Shown: one piece after another, positions 34,475 through 42,986 of the stretch
Numbering within the stretch: position 1 is the first letter of the stretch
Layout of the letters: every line of letters begins with the position of its first letter
Source of the DNA: Thermotogota bacterium
GTDB lineage: Bacteria > Thermotogota > Thermotogae > Thermotogales > Thermotogaceae
NCBI GenBank assembly: GCA_030550515.1
Contig: JAUQPE010000010.1
Span: 1 to 64,000, forward strand
Length of the DNA stretch: 64,000 nt
Reading direction: 5' to 3'
Position numbers and translations under genes: made by a program
Notes under the pieces: model-generated
What the model was told of the DNA's origin: nothing
The model's input: only the letters and a program-made list of their open reading frames with translations
Database searches by the model: none

Positions 34475-35725
34475 ATGGTGAAACTCTTCTTCAACTTGCT
34501 CAAGACGATACCCGTTTTTGGCCCACATTCCATACAGGTGGCGTTTTTGGCGAGTCAAATCGCCAAGGAATTGAGTTTGGATGAAGCGTTTGCTTTCCAA
34601 GCGGGGCTTTTCCACGACATTGGAATCCTTGTTCCGTCCGAAGAATCTTTCTTGTTTGATGATATAGATTCTTCTTTTCTGTTGATGAAAGATTTTTCGG
34701 GAAAACCCCTTCACCTCCACTCCATACTGGGTAGCTTTGTGATGGGTTCTGTTCCCAGGTTGAAACCCCTTTCCAACGTGTTGCTCAAGCATCACTTCCC
34801 CGCATATTTCCTAGACGAGAAGGAGAAGATAGACGTGTACGCGAACATCGTGTTCTTGGCCGATCAAGTCTCAAAGTATTACTTCCTGGAAGAGATCACT
34901 TTCGCGGAGGAGATCTTCTTACCTTTGGAAGACATAAAGAGTTTCTTCTTCGAAAACGTTTACAAATGCACGAGAACTGTCCTGGAAAGGGAACACACAC
35001 GTTGGGTGCTCGAGGATATAAAGAACGGTGTCTTCAACGAAGAGCTTTTGGAGGAGTACTTGAAAATCCCCTCTTCCAGGGACGATCTGATCCAGATGGG
35101 AAAATTGGTGTCTTTCATCATAGATTCAAAGAGCAAGTTTACGGCTGAACACTCTTGGAGGGTCGCCATTCTCTCCCAGAAGTTGGGGAGCATGTTGAGG
35201 AGAGATCACGGAGAAACGCTCTTCATAGCGGGTCTGTTTCATGACGTGGGAAAGATCAGCGTCAGGTACCACCTGTTGGAGAAGCCAGAAAAACTCAACA
35301 ATGAGGAATACGAAGAAATGAAAAAGCACATTCATTTTTCCTACAGGATCCTGTTGAGCGAAAGGGATAAAGATTGGTTCCTACCGGCTGTGAGGCATCA
35401 CGAGAGATTGGATGGGAGCGGTTATCCGTTCAGATTGAAAGGTGATGCGATGAGTACCTTAGACAAGATCATGCAGATCTGCGATACCTTCTGCGCAATG
35501 GTGGAACAGAGACCCTACAGATCTCCTTACACTAGGGAGGAAGCCATCAAGAAACTGGAAGAACAAGTCATGCAAGGAAAGTATGACAAGGAAGTCTTTG
35601 GTATGTTGTTGGAAGTCCTGAAGGACTTGGACGTGAAGTCTTTAGAGATAGGTGAAACCCTGAGGAAACAACTGAGGGAGTTCACGAACGAAGTGCTCAA
35701 CCGTTACGCTCCTCTCGTGAGGTGA
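34475..35725 (+). CDS. Tandem HD / HD-GYP domain protein
   Basis: A 416-residue cytoplasmic protein with two metal-dependent HD domains. The first (about 1-180) has a degenerate pattern with GPHSIQVAFLA and FHDIG. The second (about 205-400) is a full HD-GYP domain: AEHSWRVA, LFHDVGKI, KKHIHFSYRIL and HHERLDGSGYP. HD-GYP proteins cleave cyclic di-GMP. No receiver or other sensory domain is attached, so the first HD domain may regulate the second. It overlaps the next gene by four bases if GTG at 35722 were used, and is tightly placed in a pterin operon. Confidence 0.9.
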   Translation: MVKLFFNLLKTIPVFGPHSIQVAFLASQIAKELSLDEAFAFQAGLFHDIGILVPSEESFLFDDIDSSFLLMKDFSGKPLHLHSILGSFVMGSVPRLKPLSNVLLKHHFPAYFLDEKEKIDVYANIVFLADQVSKYYFLEEITFAEEIFLPLEDIKSFFFENVYKCTRTVLEREHTRWVLEDIKNGVFNEELLEEYLKIPSSRDDLIQMGKLVSFIIDSKSKFTAEHSWRVAILSQKLGSMLRRDHGETLFIAGLFHDVGKISVRYHLLEKPEKLNNEEYEEMKKHIHFSYRILLSERDKDWFLPAVRHHERLDGSGYPFRLKGDAMSTLDKIMQICDTFCAMVEQRPYRSPYTREEAIKKLEEQVMQGKYDKEVFGMLLEVLKDLDVKSLEIGETLRKQLREFTNEVLNRYAPLVR

Positions 35726-35730
35726 TCGGG

Positions 35731-36093
35731 TTGATAGTCGTGAGGTCTTTCACCTTCGACGCGGCCCACAACCTGACGCGTTACAAAGGAAAGTGTGAGA
35801 GGCTACACGGTCACACTTACAAGCTGGTGGTGAAGGTTTCCGGCAAACTCAACGAAGAAGACATGGTGATCGATTTTTCCGATTTGAAGAAGATAGTTGA
35901 AGATGCGGTTCTTTCTAAACTCGATCACGTTTACCTCAACGAACTCTTTTCGCAACCAACCACCGAGCGCGTAGCGATGTGGATCTGGGAACAGCTCAAA
36001 GGAAGATTGGAGGAGTTCGGGTTGAACCTCTGCGAGATAGAACTTTGGGAGACGGAGAGTAGTGGCGTTATCTACCGAGGTGAGAGCACCTGA
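35731..36093 (+). CDS. 6-pyruvoyl-tetrahydropterin synthase family protein (PTPS-I/III- or QueD-type)
   Basis: A 120-residue COG0720 enzyme acting on dihydroneopterin triphosphate. Zinc ligands are in FDAAHNL and LHGHTY. The active-site motif is CERLHGH, having both the Cys of QueD/PTPS-I (CxxxHGH) and the Glu of PTPS-III (ExxHGH), a combination reported for bifunctional PTPS-I/III enzymes that can make 6-hydroxymethyl-dihydropterin. The neighbours folE2, folP and folK, with no folB, support a folate role. TTG at 35731 is preferred since GAGGTG lies seven bases upstream; a GTG at 35722 overlaps that site. Confidence 0.85.
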   Translation: MIVVRSFTFDAAHNLTRYKGKCERLHGHTYKLVVKVSGKLNEEDMVIDFSDLKKIVEDAVLSKLDHVYLNELFSQPTTERVAMWIWEQLKGRLEEFGLNLCEIELWETESSGVIYRGEST

Positions 36094-36098
36094 GGGAC

Positions 36099-36893
36099 GT
36101 GCAAAACGAAAAAGATTTCAGAAACGTTCCTCTCAAGAGAGTTGGCATAAAGAACTTGAGCTGGCCTGTGAAGGTTTTGGTTAAAGGGGGAGGATACCAG
36201 CATACGGTTGCCCAAGTGAGTTGTTCGGTGGACCTTCACAGAGACAAAAGGGGCATACACATGAGTCGTTTCATAGAGGTTTTGAACCGCTTGGAGGCGA
36301 TCACTCCCAACGTGTTCGAAACGATACTCGACGATTTGATGGAAACTTTGGAGGCAAGAAGGGCGCACTTCGAGATAACTTTTCCCTACTTTGTGAGCAA
36401 GGAATCTCCCGTGACCAAGAAAGCTTCGCCGTTGAAGGTGGACTGCGTCGTCGAAGCGGAGAAGGGTGAGGTCTTTTCTTTCAGAATAGGCGTGAAGGTA
36501 CCCGTTCACACGCTCTGCCCGTGTTCGAAGGAGATCAGTACGTACGGGGCTCACAACCAGAGGGCCATCGTCGAGATCTACGTCGCGACCAGGAAGTTCG
36601 TCTGGTTCGAAGACCTCGTGGAAGTAGCAGAAAAGAACGCCAGCTCTCCTTTGTTCACCTTGCTAAAGAGACCGGACGAGAAGTTCGTCACCGAGCGCGC
36701 CTACGAAAACCCCAAGTTCGTGGAAGACGTGGTGAGGGACATCGCGCTCGAACTCGAAAAAGACAAGAGGATCTCGTGGTACAAGGTGTTGGTGACGAGC
36801 TTTGAGAGCATCCACAACCACGATGCCTTCGCATGTGTGGAAAAGGGCGACTTCGCGCTGGGGGGTGACGTTTCGCAGACATGGTCTACGTAA
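36099..36893 (+). CDS. folE2: GTP cyclohydrolase IB
   Basis: A 264-residue FolE2/MptA-type enzyme that opens GTP to 7,8-dihydroneopterin triphosphate, the first step for folate and queuosine. Hallmarks: the metal-binding cysteine in VHTLCPCSKEIS, QRAIVEI, the glutamate-rich central helix and SIHNHDAFA near the end. It replaces zinc-dependent FolE and works with other metals under zinc limitation in other bacteria. A GTG start five bases after the PTPS-like gene has GAGGGAC upstream. It overlaps folP by 13 bases. Confidence 0.94.
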   Translation: MQNEKDFRNVPLKRVGIKNLSWPVKVLVKGGGYQHTVAQVSCSVDLHRDKRGIHMSRFIEVLNRLEAITPNVFETILDDLMETLEARRAHFEITFPYFVSKESPVTKKASPLKVDCVVEAEKGEVFSFRIGVKVPVHTLCPCSKEISTYGAHNQRAIVEIYVATRKFVWFEDLVEVAEKNASSPLFTLLKRPDEKFVTERAYENPKFVEDVVRDIALELEKDKRISWYKVLVTSFESIHNHDAFACVEKGDFALGGDVSQTWST

Positions 36894-37717
36894 CTCCCTG
36901 GAACAGGAGGATCGATTTCTCTCGTACCCTCCTGATGGGTATCGTAAACGTTACACCCGATTCTTTCTACGAAAAGTCCAGAAAACTCACCGTGTTCGAA
37001 GCCGTTGAAGCCGCAAAGAAGATGGTGGAAGAAGGGGTAGACATCGTAGACGTGGGAGGAATGTCCACAAGACCAGGTTCAGATCCAGTAGACGAGGAGG
37101 AAGAACTGAGAAGAGTAATTCCCGTGATAAGAGCGATAAGGACTGTGACGGACAAACCCATCTCCGTCGACACTTACAGGTGGAGGGTGGCGCTTCAAGC
37201 CTTGGAAGCTGGAGCGGATATCGTTAACGACGTGAGTGGCTTTCGATTCGAACCGGATGTCTTGAAGGTGGTGAGAGACACGAAGGCACCGTACGTTTTG
37301 ATGCACATGAAAGGGACCCCGAAAGACATGCAGCTCAACCCCCATTATGAGGACGTCGTGGGAGAGCTGAAAGAGTACTTCAAAGAGAGAATCGCGATCC
37401 TTTTGAACAACGAGGTGAATCAGATCATCGTCGATCCCGGCATTGGTTTTGGGAAGAGGTACGAGGACAACTTGGAGATCCTGAGGAGAATAGAGGAGTT
37501 CAAAGAGTTCGGTTTCCCCGTGATGGTGGGGGCTTCCAGGAAATCGTTCATAGGGATCGCCCTTGGGAACGTGCCTCCGGAAGATAGACTGGAGGGAACG
37601 CTCGCCGTGACGGCGTACTGCGTGATGAAGGGCGTGAACGTTTTGAGGGTGCACGACGTGTTGCCGAACAAGAGGGTGGTGGAGATGTTGGAGGCGATAC
37701 TCTGGCGAAAGCCGTGA
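36881..37717 (+). CDS. folP: Dihydropteroate synthase
   Basis: A 278-residue TIM-barrel enzyme that joins 6-hydroxymethyl-dihydropterin diphosphate to p-aminobenzoate. Signature regions are LMGIVNVTPDSFYE (diphosphate loop), DVGGMSTRPGSDPV, DTYRWRVALQAL, NDVSGF, MHMKGTP, DPGIGFGKRYEDN and GASRKSFI. The start ATG lies inside the end of folE2, indicating coupled translation, and its stop overlaps the folK start by four bases (GTGA). Confidence 0.95.
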   Translation: MVYVTPWNRRIDFSRTLLMGIVNVTPDSFYEKSRKLTVFEAVEAAKKMVEEGVDIVDVGGMSTRPGSDPVDEEEELRRVIPVIRAIRTVTDKPISVDTYRWRVALQALEAGADIVNDVSGFRFEPDVLKVVRDTKAPYVLMHMKGTPKDMQLNPHYEDVVGELKEYFKERIAILLNNEVNQIIVDPGIGFGKRYEDNLEILRRIEEFKEFGFPVMVGASRKSFIGIALGNVPPEDRLEGTLAVTAYCVMKGVNVLRVHDVLPNKRVVEMLEAILWRKP

Positions 37718-38166
37718 TCGGTTTGGGTAGCAATCTGGGAGAAAGGGACAAGAACATCCGAACGGCCCTGGAAAAGATGAAAGAAAAAGGTATTGAATTG
37801 CTGAGAGTGTCGAGCGTTCTGGAAACCGAACCTTACGGTTACACGGATCAACCGAAGTTTCTGAATGCGGTCTGCCTTGTTGAGACAAACCTCACTCCCG
37901 ATCAGCTCTTGGATGTTCTCCTCGAGATAGAAAAAGAAATGGGGCGAGTGAGGGAGAGAAAATGGGGACCTCGAATCATAGATCTGGATATCATCTTCTA
38001 TGAAGACTTGGTGCTGGAGAGCGAGCGCCTGATCGTTCCCCACCCCGACATGCACAACAGGTGGTTCGTGCTCGCGCCCCTCGCGGAGATCTGTCCCGAT
38101 TACGTTCACCCCAAGCTGAAGAAAACCGTGAGAGAGCTGCTGCAAGAGCTCACACGACGAAGATAG
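37714..38166 (+). CDS. folK: 6-hydroxymethyl-7,8-dihydropterin pyrophosphokinase
   Basis: A 150-residue HPPK. It contains GLGSNLGERDKNI, VSSVLETEPYG, QPKFLNAVC, and the catalytic block RKWGPRIIDLDIIFYED (Mg2+ aspartates), then PHPDMHNRWFVLAPLAEI. It phosphorylates the pterin that folP uses. The GTG start overlaps the folP stop and places the first conserved strand right at the N-terminus, a rather short beginning. Its 3' end overlaps the convergent dipeptidase gene by 17 bases. Confidence 0.94.
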   Translation: MIGLGSNLGERDKNIRTALEKMKEKGIELLRVSSVLETEPYGYTDQPKFLNAVCLVETNLTPDQLLDVLLEIEKEMGRVRERKWGPRIIDLDIIFYEDLVLESERLIVPHPDMHNRWFVLAPLAEICPDYVHPKLKKTVRELLQELTRRR

Positions 38167-39229
38167 ACCTGGAGAGGTTGGTCAAGATCTCACAGCCGTC
38201 TTCTCTCAACACGACGTCTTCTTCTATGCGTATTCCGAATTCTCTCTCGATGTAGATGCCAGGTTCTATGGTGATCACGGAAGATTCCGGCAGCGATTTT
38301 TCATTCCTGGGATTCACCCCAGGCTCCTCGTGTACTTCTATACCCAGTCCGTGTCCAAGCCCATGTCCGAATTTTTCCCCAAAACCCATCTTTGCGATGA
38401 AATCCCTCGCAAAAGCATCGAGTTGTTTTCCGGTGATTCCCGCTCTCGCGTTTTCCAGCGCCCTTTCCTGAGCTTCGAGAACAATCGCGTGAACTTCCTT
38501 CACCTTTTCGCTGGGTTCTCCGACACACACCACCCTCGTGATGTCTGCGCAGTAATTCTCATAAACCGCCCCAAAATCTATGACGATTACCTCTCCTTCT
38601 TCCACGATCTTGTTCGTGGCCTTACCGTGCGGGAGGGCAGAGCGCCAACCGGACGCAACGATGGTTTCGAAGGCTATCGCGTCCGCTCCTTCGCTTCTCA
38701 TGTGGTACTCCAAGAGCGCTGCTATTTCCCTTTCCGTCATGCCAGAATGTATCCTTTCAACAGTTCGCAAGAACGCCTTTTCCGATATCTCCACGGCGCG
38801 CTTTATCTTCTCTATCTCGTTCTCGTCCTTCACCATTCTCACACTCTTTACCTCCTCGTCCACCCCTACGAAGGTCCTTCCTTCCAACGCTGCCGAGAGT
38901 TTTCTGAAATGCGAAAGGCTCAACCTTTCTTCTTCCACACCAATGATCTTCACGTCGATCCCTTCAAGAATTTTCCTAACCTTTCCAAAAACGTCTTCGT
39001 TTCTGACCTCCACCACTTCGAAATCCGTCTCTCTCTTCGCCTGTTCCGTGTACCTGGCGTCGGTCACCATAATCCTTCGCGCGGGAGTCATCAAAAGAAT
39101 GGAGAAAGAGCCGGTGAAACCGGAAAAGTAGAGAGAACTTGCCCTTGAAGAGTTTTCGATGTTGATTACAAGCACAGCGTCCACACCTTTCTTTTCGAGA
39201 GCCTTCAACAACCTGTCCACACGATCCAC
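38150..39229 (-). CDS. pepQ: Xaa-Pro dipeptidase/aminopeptidase (M24)
   Basis: A 359-residue metallopeptidase that removes or splits N-terminal Xaa-Pro bonds in the cytoplasm. The N-terminal creatinase-like domain spans ~1-125 and the pita-bread catalytic domain ~130-359. Dinuclear metal ligands: aspartates in VIDFGAVYENYCADITR, histidine in GHGLGIEVHE, glutamates in TIEPGIYI and RIEEDVVL. The GTG start has GGAGG nine bases upstream. It follows the ABC transporter by 15 bases on the same strand. Confidence 0.93.
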   Translation of the reverse strand: MDRVDRLLKALEKKGVDAVLVINIENSSRASSLYFSGFTGSFSILLMTPARRIMVTDARYTEQAKRETDFEVVEVRNEDVFGKVRKILEGIDVKIIGVEEERLSLSHFRKLSAALEGRTFVGVDEEVKSVRMVKDENEIEKIKRAVEISEKAFLRTVERIHSGMTEREIAALLEYHMRSEGADAIAFETIVASGWRSALPHGKATNKIVEEGEVIVIDFGAVYENYCADITRVVCVGEPSEKVKEVHAIVLEAQERALENARAGITGKQLDAFARDFIAKMGFGEKFGHGLGHGLGIEVHEEPGVNPRNEKSLPESSVITIEPGIYIEREFGIRIEEDVVLREDGCEILTNLSRSIFVV

Positions 39230-39244
39230 CTCTTCATACCTCCT

Positions 39245-40984
39245 TCATCCAATCTCGTATTGAGCCCTGTGGAGTCGATAGTAGAATCCCCTCTTTTCGA
39301 GAAGTTCCCGGTGTTTACCCTTTTCCACCACAACACCGTCGTGCACGACGACGATCTCGTCGGCCTCCTTGACCGTCGAGAGCCTGTGGGCGATCATCAG
39401 AACGGTTCTCTCCTTGGAGAGTTCCTTCAATATCCTCTGTATCCTCATCTCGGTGAGGGTGTCCACGTTACTGGTTGCTTCGTCCAGCACAAAGATCCGA
39501 GCGTCGAAAAGAACCGCTCTGGCCAACGCGATGATCTGCCTCTCACCGGCGGAAAGCGTGGAACCCCTCTCGACGATCTCGCATCTGAGCCCTCCTGGCA
39601 GTCTCTCGATCAATTCCAAGGCCTGTATTTTCGACAAAACCTCCACCACGGCTTCCTCGGAAATCCTCTCGTCGAAGAGTCTGACGTTGTCGAGGACCGT
39701 TCCGCTGAACAAAAGGACATCTTGGGGAACGACGGCTATCTGTTTCCTGATAGAGCGAAGATCGTAATCGAGGAGGTTTCTTCCGTCTATCGTTATCCTC
39801 CCACGCTGGGGTGAGTACAAACCGTTCACAAGACTCATCAAAGTGCTCTTACCGGCGCCTGTCTCACCCACGATCGCGTAGAGTTTGCCTGGAGAAAATT
39901 CGAGGTTCACGCCTTTCAACACCCATTCTTTCCCATCGTACGAGAACCACACATCCTCGAACCTCACCGTCCCACGCTCTACCTTCTTCGGTCCCGAAAC
40001 GTTACCAACTTTTTCGCCTTCTTCCGTCATCAACGCCACGATTTTTTCCGCTGACGCTATCGAGTTTTGCATCACATCGTATTTTTCCGAGAGGTCCCTG
40101 ATGGGGTTGAAGAACATGTCGAGGTAAGAGATGAACGCGAAGAGAGTCCCAAGACTGACGGTCCCTTTCGAAATGTGCCTCGCACCGTACCAAACGACCA
40201 GCGAGACACCCAGGTAGAACAGGAAATCGATGAGCGGTCGGAACACGCCAAAGACGTAAAGCTGTTCCATAAGAGATTTGTAATACTCATCGCTCAAGTT
40301 TGAAAACTCCGCCTTTTTGTGTTCTTCCAGATTCAACACCTTTATTACGCTTATACCTGAGATGTGCTCGGCAAGGTACGCGTTGAGTTTTGCGAGATTT
40401 GCTCTCACCTTCCTGTAAGCCTTCCTGTCAAAGTATCTGAACAACAGGATTGTTAAAGCTATGAGAGGAAGCAAGTAGTAGACGTGGTTGAAGAGGTCAC
40501 GGCTGAGGCTCACCAAAGAGTAGATCACGGCAGCGAGAAGGAATACATCCTTTGCGAGCCCCACGATGACGGAGGAGAAGAACTCTTGAACGTTGCTCGT
40601 GTCACTGACGATCCTCGTGGTGATCGCACCGGAAGGGTTCTGAGTGAAAAACTTGAACGGGAACGAGAGGACCTTTTTGAAGACATCCACTCTCATCTCG
40701 TTGACGATCTTGGCGCCGATGTAACCGTTGAGAAAGTTTCCGAAGTATCCCAACAAGAAAGAGAGGGAATGGATACCAAGCGCGAGCGCGACGATTTTCG
40801 CCAATCCAAGGAGTCTCTCGCTTTCAGGAATCGAAGTGACGCTCAAGAACGAATCTATGGCCCTCTTCATCAGCCTTGGAGGGATGACCTCTATGAAGGC
40901 GAGCGAGACTGAGAGTATCACACCCGATATCAGAAGATACCAGTGTTTTTTGGCGTATTTGAGAAGGAAAAGCTCCGATTTCAA
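39245..40984 (-). CDS. ABC exporter, fused membrane and ATPase domains (MsbA/LmrA-like)
   Basis: A 579-residue half-transporter: six membrane helices in the first ~320 residues, then the ATPase with Walker A GETGAGKST, Q-loop VVPQDVLLFSGT, signature LSAGERQ, Walker B FVLDEATSNVD and H-loop IAHRLSTV. All ATP-site motifs are canonical, so a homodimer would be active. Substrates of this family include lipids, peptides and drugs; none can be predicted here. The TTG start at 40984 has GAGGTGATT upstream. It is divergent from the barrel-like protein gene and cotranscribed with pepQ. Confidence 0.9.
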   Translation of the reverse strand: MKSELFLLKYAKKHWYLLISGVILSVSLAFIEVIPPRLMKRAIDSFLSVTSIPESERLLGLAKIVALALGIHSLSFLLGYFGNFLNGYIGAKIVNEMRVDVFKKVLSFPFKFFTQNPSGAITTRIVSDTSNVQEFFSSVIVGLAKDVFLLAAVIYSLVSLSRDLFNHVYYLLPLIALTILLFRYFDRKAYRKVRANLAKLNAYLAEHISGISVIKVLNLEEHKKAEFSNLSDEYYKSLMEQLYVFGVFRPLIDFLFYLGVSLVVWYGARHISKGTVSLGTLFAFISYLDMFFNPIRDLSEKYDVMQNSIASAEKIVALMTEEGEKVGNVSGPKKVERGTVRFEDVWFSYDGKEWVLKGVNLEFSPGKLYAIVGETGAGKSTLMSLVNGLYSPQRGRITIDGRNLLDYDLRSIRKQIAVVPQDVLLFSGTVLDNVRLFDERISEEAVVEVLSKIQALELIERLPGGLRCEIVERGSTLSAGERQIIALARAVLFDARIFVLDEATSNVDTLTEMRIQRILKELSKERTVLMIAHRLSTVKEADEIVVVHDGVVVEKGKHRELLEKRGFYYRLHRAQYEIG

Positions 40985-41022
40985 GAAAAATCACCTCGAG
41001 TTAGTATTTTATCACCGCATCG

Positions 41023-41031
41023 TGCTATAAT
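41023..41031 (+). promoter_or_regulatory. Extended -10 promoter of the barrel-like protein gene
   Basis: TGCTATAAT, a perfect extended -10, lies 37 bases before the ATG at 41068. No -35 consensus is present at 16-18 bases. Confidence 0.65.
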
Positions 41032-41067
41032 AATCCTGATATCGAGACGAAAGGGAGGGATAAAAGA

Positions 41068-41622
41068 ATGAGAAGGTCTCTGGTTTTGGTTCTTCTCCTG
41101 GCAGCAGCGATGGTCATTTTTGCCGCGAACTCACTTGAAGATCTGAAGATTCGCCTGTTTGGAGGATACGCGTTCACGCTCCACGCGGATCCAAAAGCAA
41201 CCGATGTCGATTACAGTTATCTCGAAGTGGGGCTCGACGTTCTCTATCCCGTTGCGAAAAACTTGGATCTTGGCATTGGTCTGGGTTTCGCCTATCTGTT
41301 GAGCCCCGAAGCAACACCCGTGTTTGAAGGCAGCCAGAGCACCGTCGATATCTTCTCGGTCTTCAAGTACTCTGTTGAGCTCGATAGGACCTCGAAAGTG
41401 GCAATCAGAGCGTTCGGGGGAACCTATTGGCCCATCAAGGCGGGATTCACCTTTGAAGATCTTAAGAAACCGGGGTACCTGTTCGGTATCGGCGTGAACT
41501 ACAACAAAACGTTGGACGAGCTTTTGGTCGGTGTTGGTGTTAATTTCGAGATCAGGTTCTTTGAGAACAAGATAAAGATCATATCGATACCGCTGGGTGC
41601 CAACTTCGAGATCAACTTCTGA
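41068..41622 (+). CDS. Outer-envelope beta-barrel-like protein
   Basis: A 184-residue exported protein with a signal peptide (RRSLVLVLLLAAAMVIFA). The mature part is made of alternating polar/hydrophobic strands (LRFGGY-like start, LDLGIGLGFAYLL, LLVGVGVNFEIRF, IPLGANFEINF) and ends in phenylalanine, the pattern of small outer-membrane barrels. Eight strands would fit the length. Thermotogales carry an outer sheath (toga) with such proteins. The gene has its own extended -10 promoter and a terminator, so it is a single-gene unit. Function unknown. Confidence 0.72.
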   Translation: MRRSLVLVLLLAAAMVIFAANSLEDLKIRLFGGYAFTLHADPKATDVDYSYLEVGLDVLYPVAKNLDLGIGLGFAYLLSPEATPVFEGSQSTVDIFSVFKYSVELDRTSKVAIRAFGGTYWPIKAGFTFEDLKKPGYLFGIGVNYNKTLDELLVGVGVNFEIRFFENKIKIISIPLGANFEINF

Positions 41623-41645
41623 TTCCTTCACAAGCGCGAGCCTTC

Positions 41646-41674
41646 GAAAGGGGGTTCTCCCCTTTTCTTTTTCT
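41646..41674 (+). terminator. Intrinsic terminator
   Basis: Arms AAAGGGG and CCCCTTT with a short loop are followed by TTCTTTTTCT, 24 bases after the barrel-protein stop. Confidence 0.8.
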
Positions 41675-41687
41675 GTGGGGTGGTGGC

Positions 41688-41909
41688 GTGTTGGACAAGG
41701 AAAAATACTTGAGAGGCGTGGAGAGGGCGTTGCTCGAGATCGCGAAAAGGGAACTGAAGGAAGTGGACATCTCTGAGATTTGGATAGAAACCGCCCTACC
41801 CAAAGACCTCATAATGGAGTTGTTGGCCGATCCCTCCTTGAACGTGCCAGCCACGATCGAGACGATAAAGGATGGGAGAGAGATCCTTTGGAAAAGGTCT
41901 GGGTCCTGA
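41688..41909 (+). CDS. Small hypothetical protein upstream of DUF362 ferredoxin
   Basis: A 73-residue acidic protein (LDKEKYLRGVERALLEIAKRE is its helical N-terminal part, shown here only in outline) with no signal peptide, membrane helix or cysteine. The second half reads VDISEIWIETALPKDLIMELLADPS and looks like a small alpha/beta unit. I do not recognise a family. It starts with GTG (an adjacent TTG is possible) after GGGGTGGTGG, and overlaps the start of the DUF362 ferredoxin gene by 22 bases, so the two are coupled. It could be a partner or folding factor for that protein. Confidence 0.6.
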   Translation: MLDKEKYLRGVERALLEIAKRELKEVDISEIWIETALPKDLIMELLADPSLNVPATIETIKDGREILWKRSGS

Positions 41910-42937
41910 ACTTCGAAGACTATTCAAAGGTTCGAGATGTACTCAAAGAGTTTCTCCTGGAAAACTTCAGTGAAGAATTCAAGCCAGGGATGAAGGTGTT
42001 GGTCAAACCCAACCTCATTTCGCCACGCCCTCCCGAGGAAGCGGTGACGACGCACCCTTCGATCTTGAGAGCCACCCTCGAGTTCCTTTTGGACCTGGGT
42101 ACCAAACCTTTCGTCGGTGACAGCCCGGCGTTCTCGAGTTTTCAAACGGTGGCAAAGGTGACGGGTGTCGAAGAAGTTTGCAGAAGACTGGGAGTGGAGT
42201 TTGGTCCACTCGACGACCCTGTGGTCGTGAACGGGGAGTTGTTTCGAGGGATAAAGGTATCGAAGAGGGTTTTGGAATCGGACGCGGTTGTGAACTTGCC
42301 CAAGTTGAAGACGCACTCGCAGATGGTGTTGACCTTGGGCGTGAAGAACACGTTCGGATGCGTGGTCGGTCTGGAAAAATCGGCTTGGCACATGAGGGCG
42401 AAAGACTACGACGATTTCGCAAACTTTTTGATAGACGTCCACAGGCTCGTTTCCCCAAAGCTGACGATCTTGGATGGCATAGAAGGTATGGACGGGAACG
42501 GACCGACGAACGGCAGAAAGAGGTTTTTCGGTGTGTTGGTCGTTTCGAGGAACGCCTTCGCCCTCGATGAAGTTGTCTGCAAAATGGTCGGATTGAACCC
42601 GGATTACGTTTACACCGTCAAGCACGCGCGAAGGAGAAACTTGGTGCCAACGTACGAAGTGATCGCGGACCGTTTTCCCACCTTCGATATAGAACTCCCA
42701 AACACGGTCTCCCCTTTGGCCAAGCTCTCCAGGATCTTCGCTCCCGTGTTCGTTAGGGTTCCGAAGATAGACAAAGGAAAGTGCGTGAAGTGTGGGTTGT
42801 GTGAGGCGAGGTGTCCCGCCTCGGCCATCGATTTGCACCTTCAGAGGATCGATTACAACAAGTGCATAAGGTGTTACGTTTGCCACGAAGTCTGCCCACA
42901 TGGAGCGATTCTGCTCGTTCGAAAACTGTTCAGGTGA
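41888..42937 (+). CDS. DUF362 protein with C-terminal 2[4Fe-4S] ferredoxin domain
   Basis: A 349-residue protein. The DUF362 part (about 1-285) has VLVKPNLISPRPPEEA, FVGDSPAFSSF, NLPKLKTHSQ and TLGVKNTFGCVVGL. The ferredoxin part lies at the C-terminus (about 290-345) with CVKCGLCEARC and CIRCYVCHEVC. This differs from the protein at 31340, where the ferredoxin lies within the DUF362 region, so the two are not recent copies. The TTG at 41888 is the only reasonable start, preceded by GGGAGAGAG. Reaction unknown; it ends 10 bases before the Feo promoter. Confidence 0.86.
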   Translation: MEKVWVLNFEDYSKVRDVLKEFLLENFSEEFKPGMKVLVKPNLISPRPPEEAVTTHPSILRATLEFLLDLGTKPFVGDSPAFSSFQTVAKVTGVEEVCRRLGVEFGPLDDPVVVNGELFRGIKVSKRVLESDAVVNLPKLKTHSQMVLTLGVKNTFGCVVGLEKSAWHMRAKDYDDFANFLIDVHRLVSPKLTILDGIEGMDGNGPTNGRKRFFGVLVVSRNAFALDEVVCKMVGLNPDYVYTVKHARRRNLVPTYEVIADRFPTFDIELPNTVSPLAKLSRIFAPVFVRVPKIDKGKCVKCGLCEARCPASAIDLHLQRIDYNKCIRCYVCHEVCPHGAILLVRKLFR

Positions 42938-42946
42938 GCGAAAGTG

Positions 42947-42975
42947 TTGACAACGCTGAATGCAAGTTGTAGAAT
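42947..42975 (+). promoter_or_regulatory. Promoter of the feo operon
   Basis: A consensus -35 TTGACA (42947-42952) and -10 TAGAAT (42970-42975) are separated by exactly 17 bases. The predicted start of transcription is about 42982, just before the Fur-like palindrome. Confidence 0.85.
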
Positions 42976-42986
42976 TTATTTTGAAA

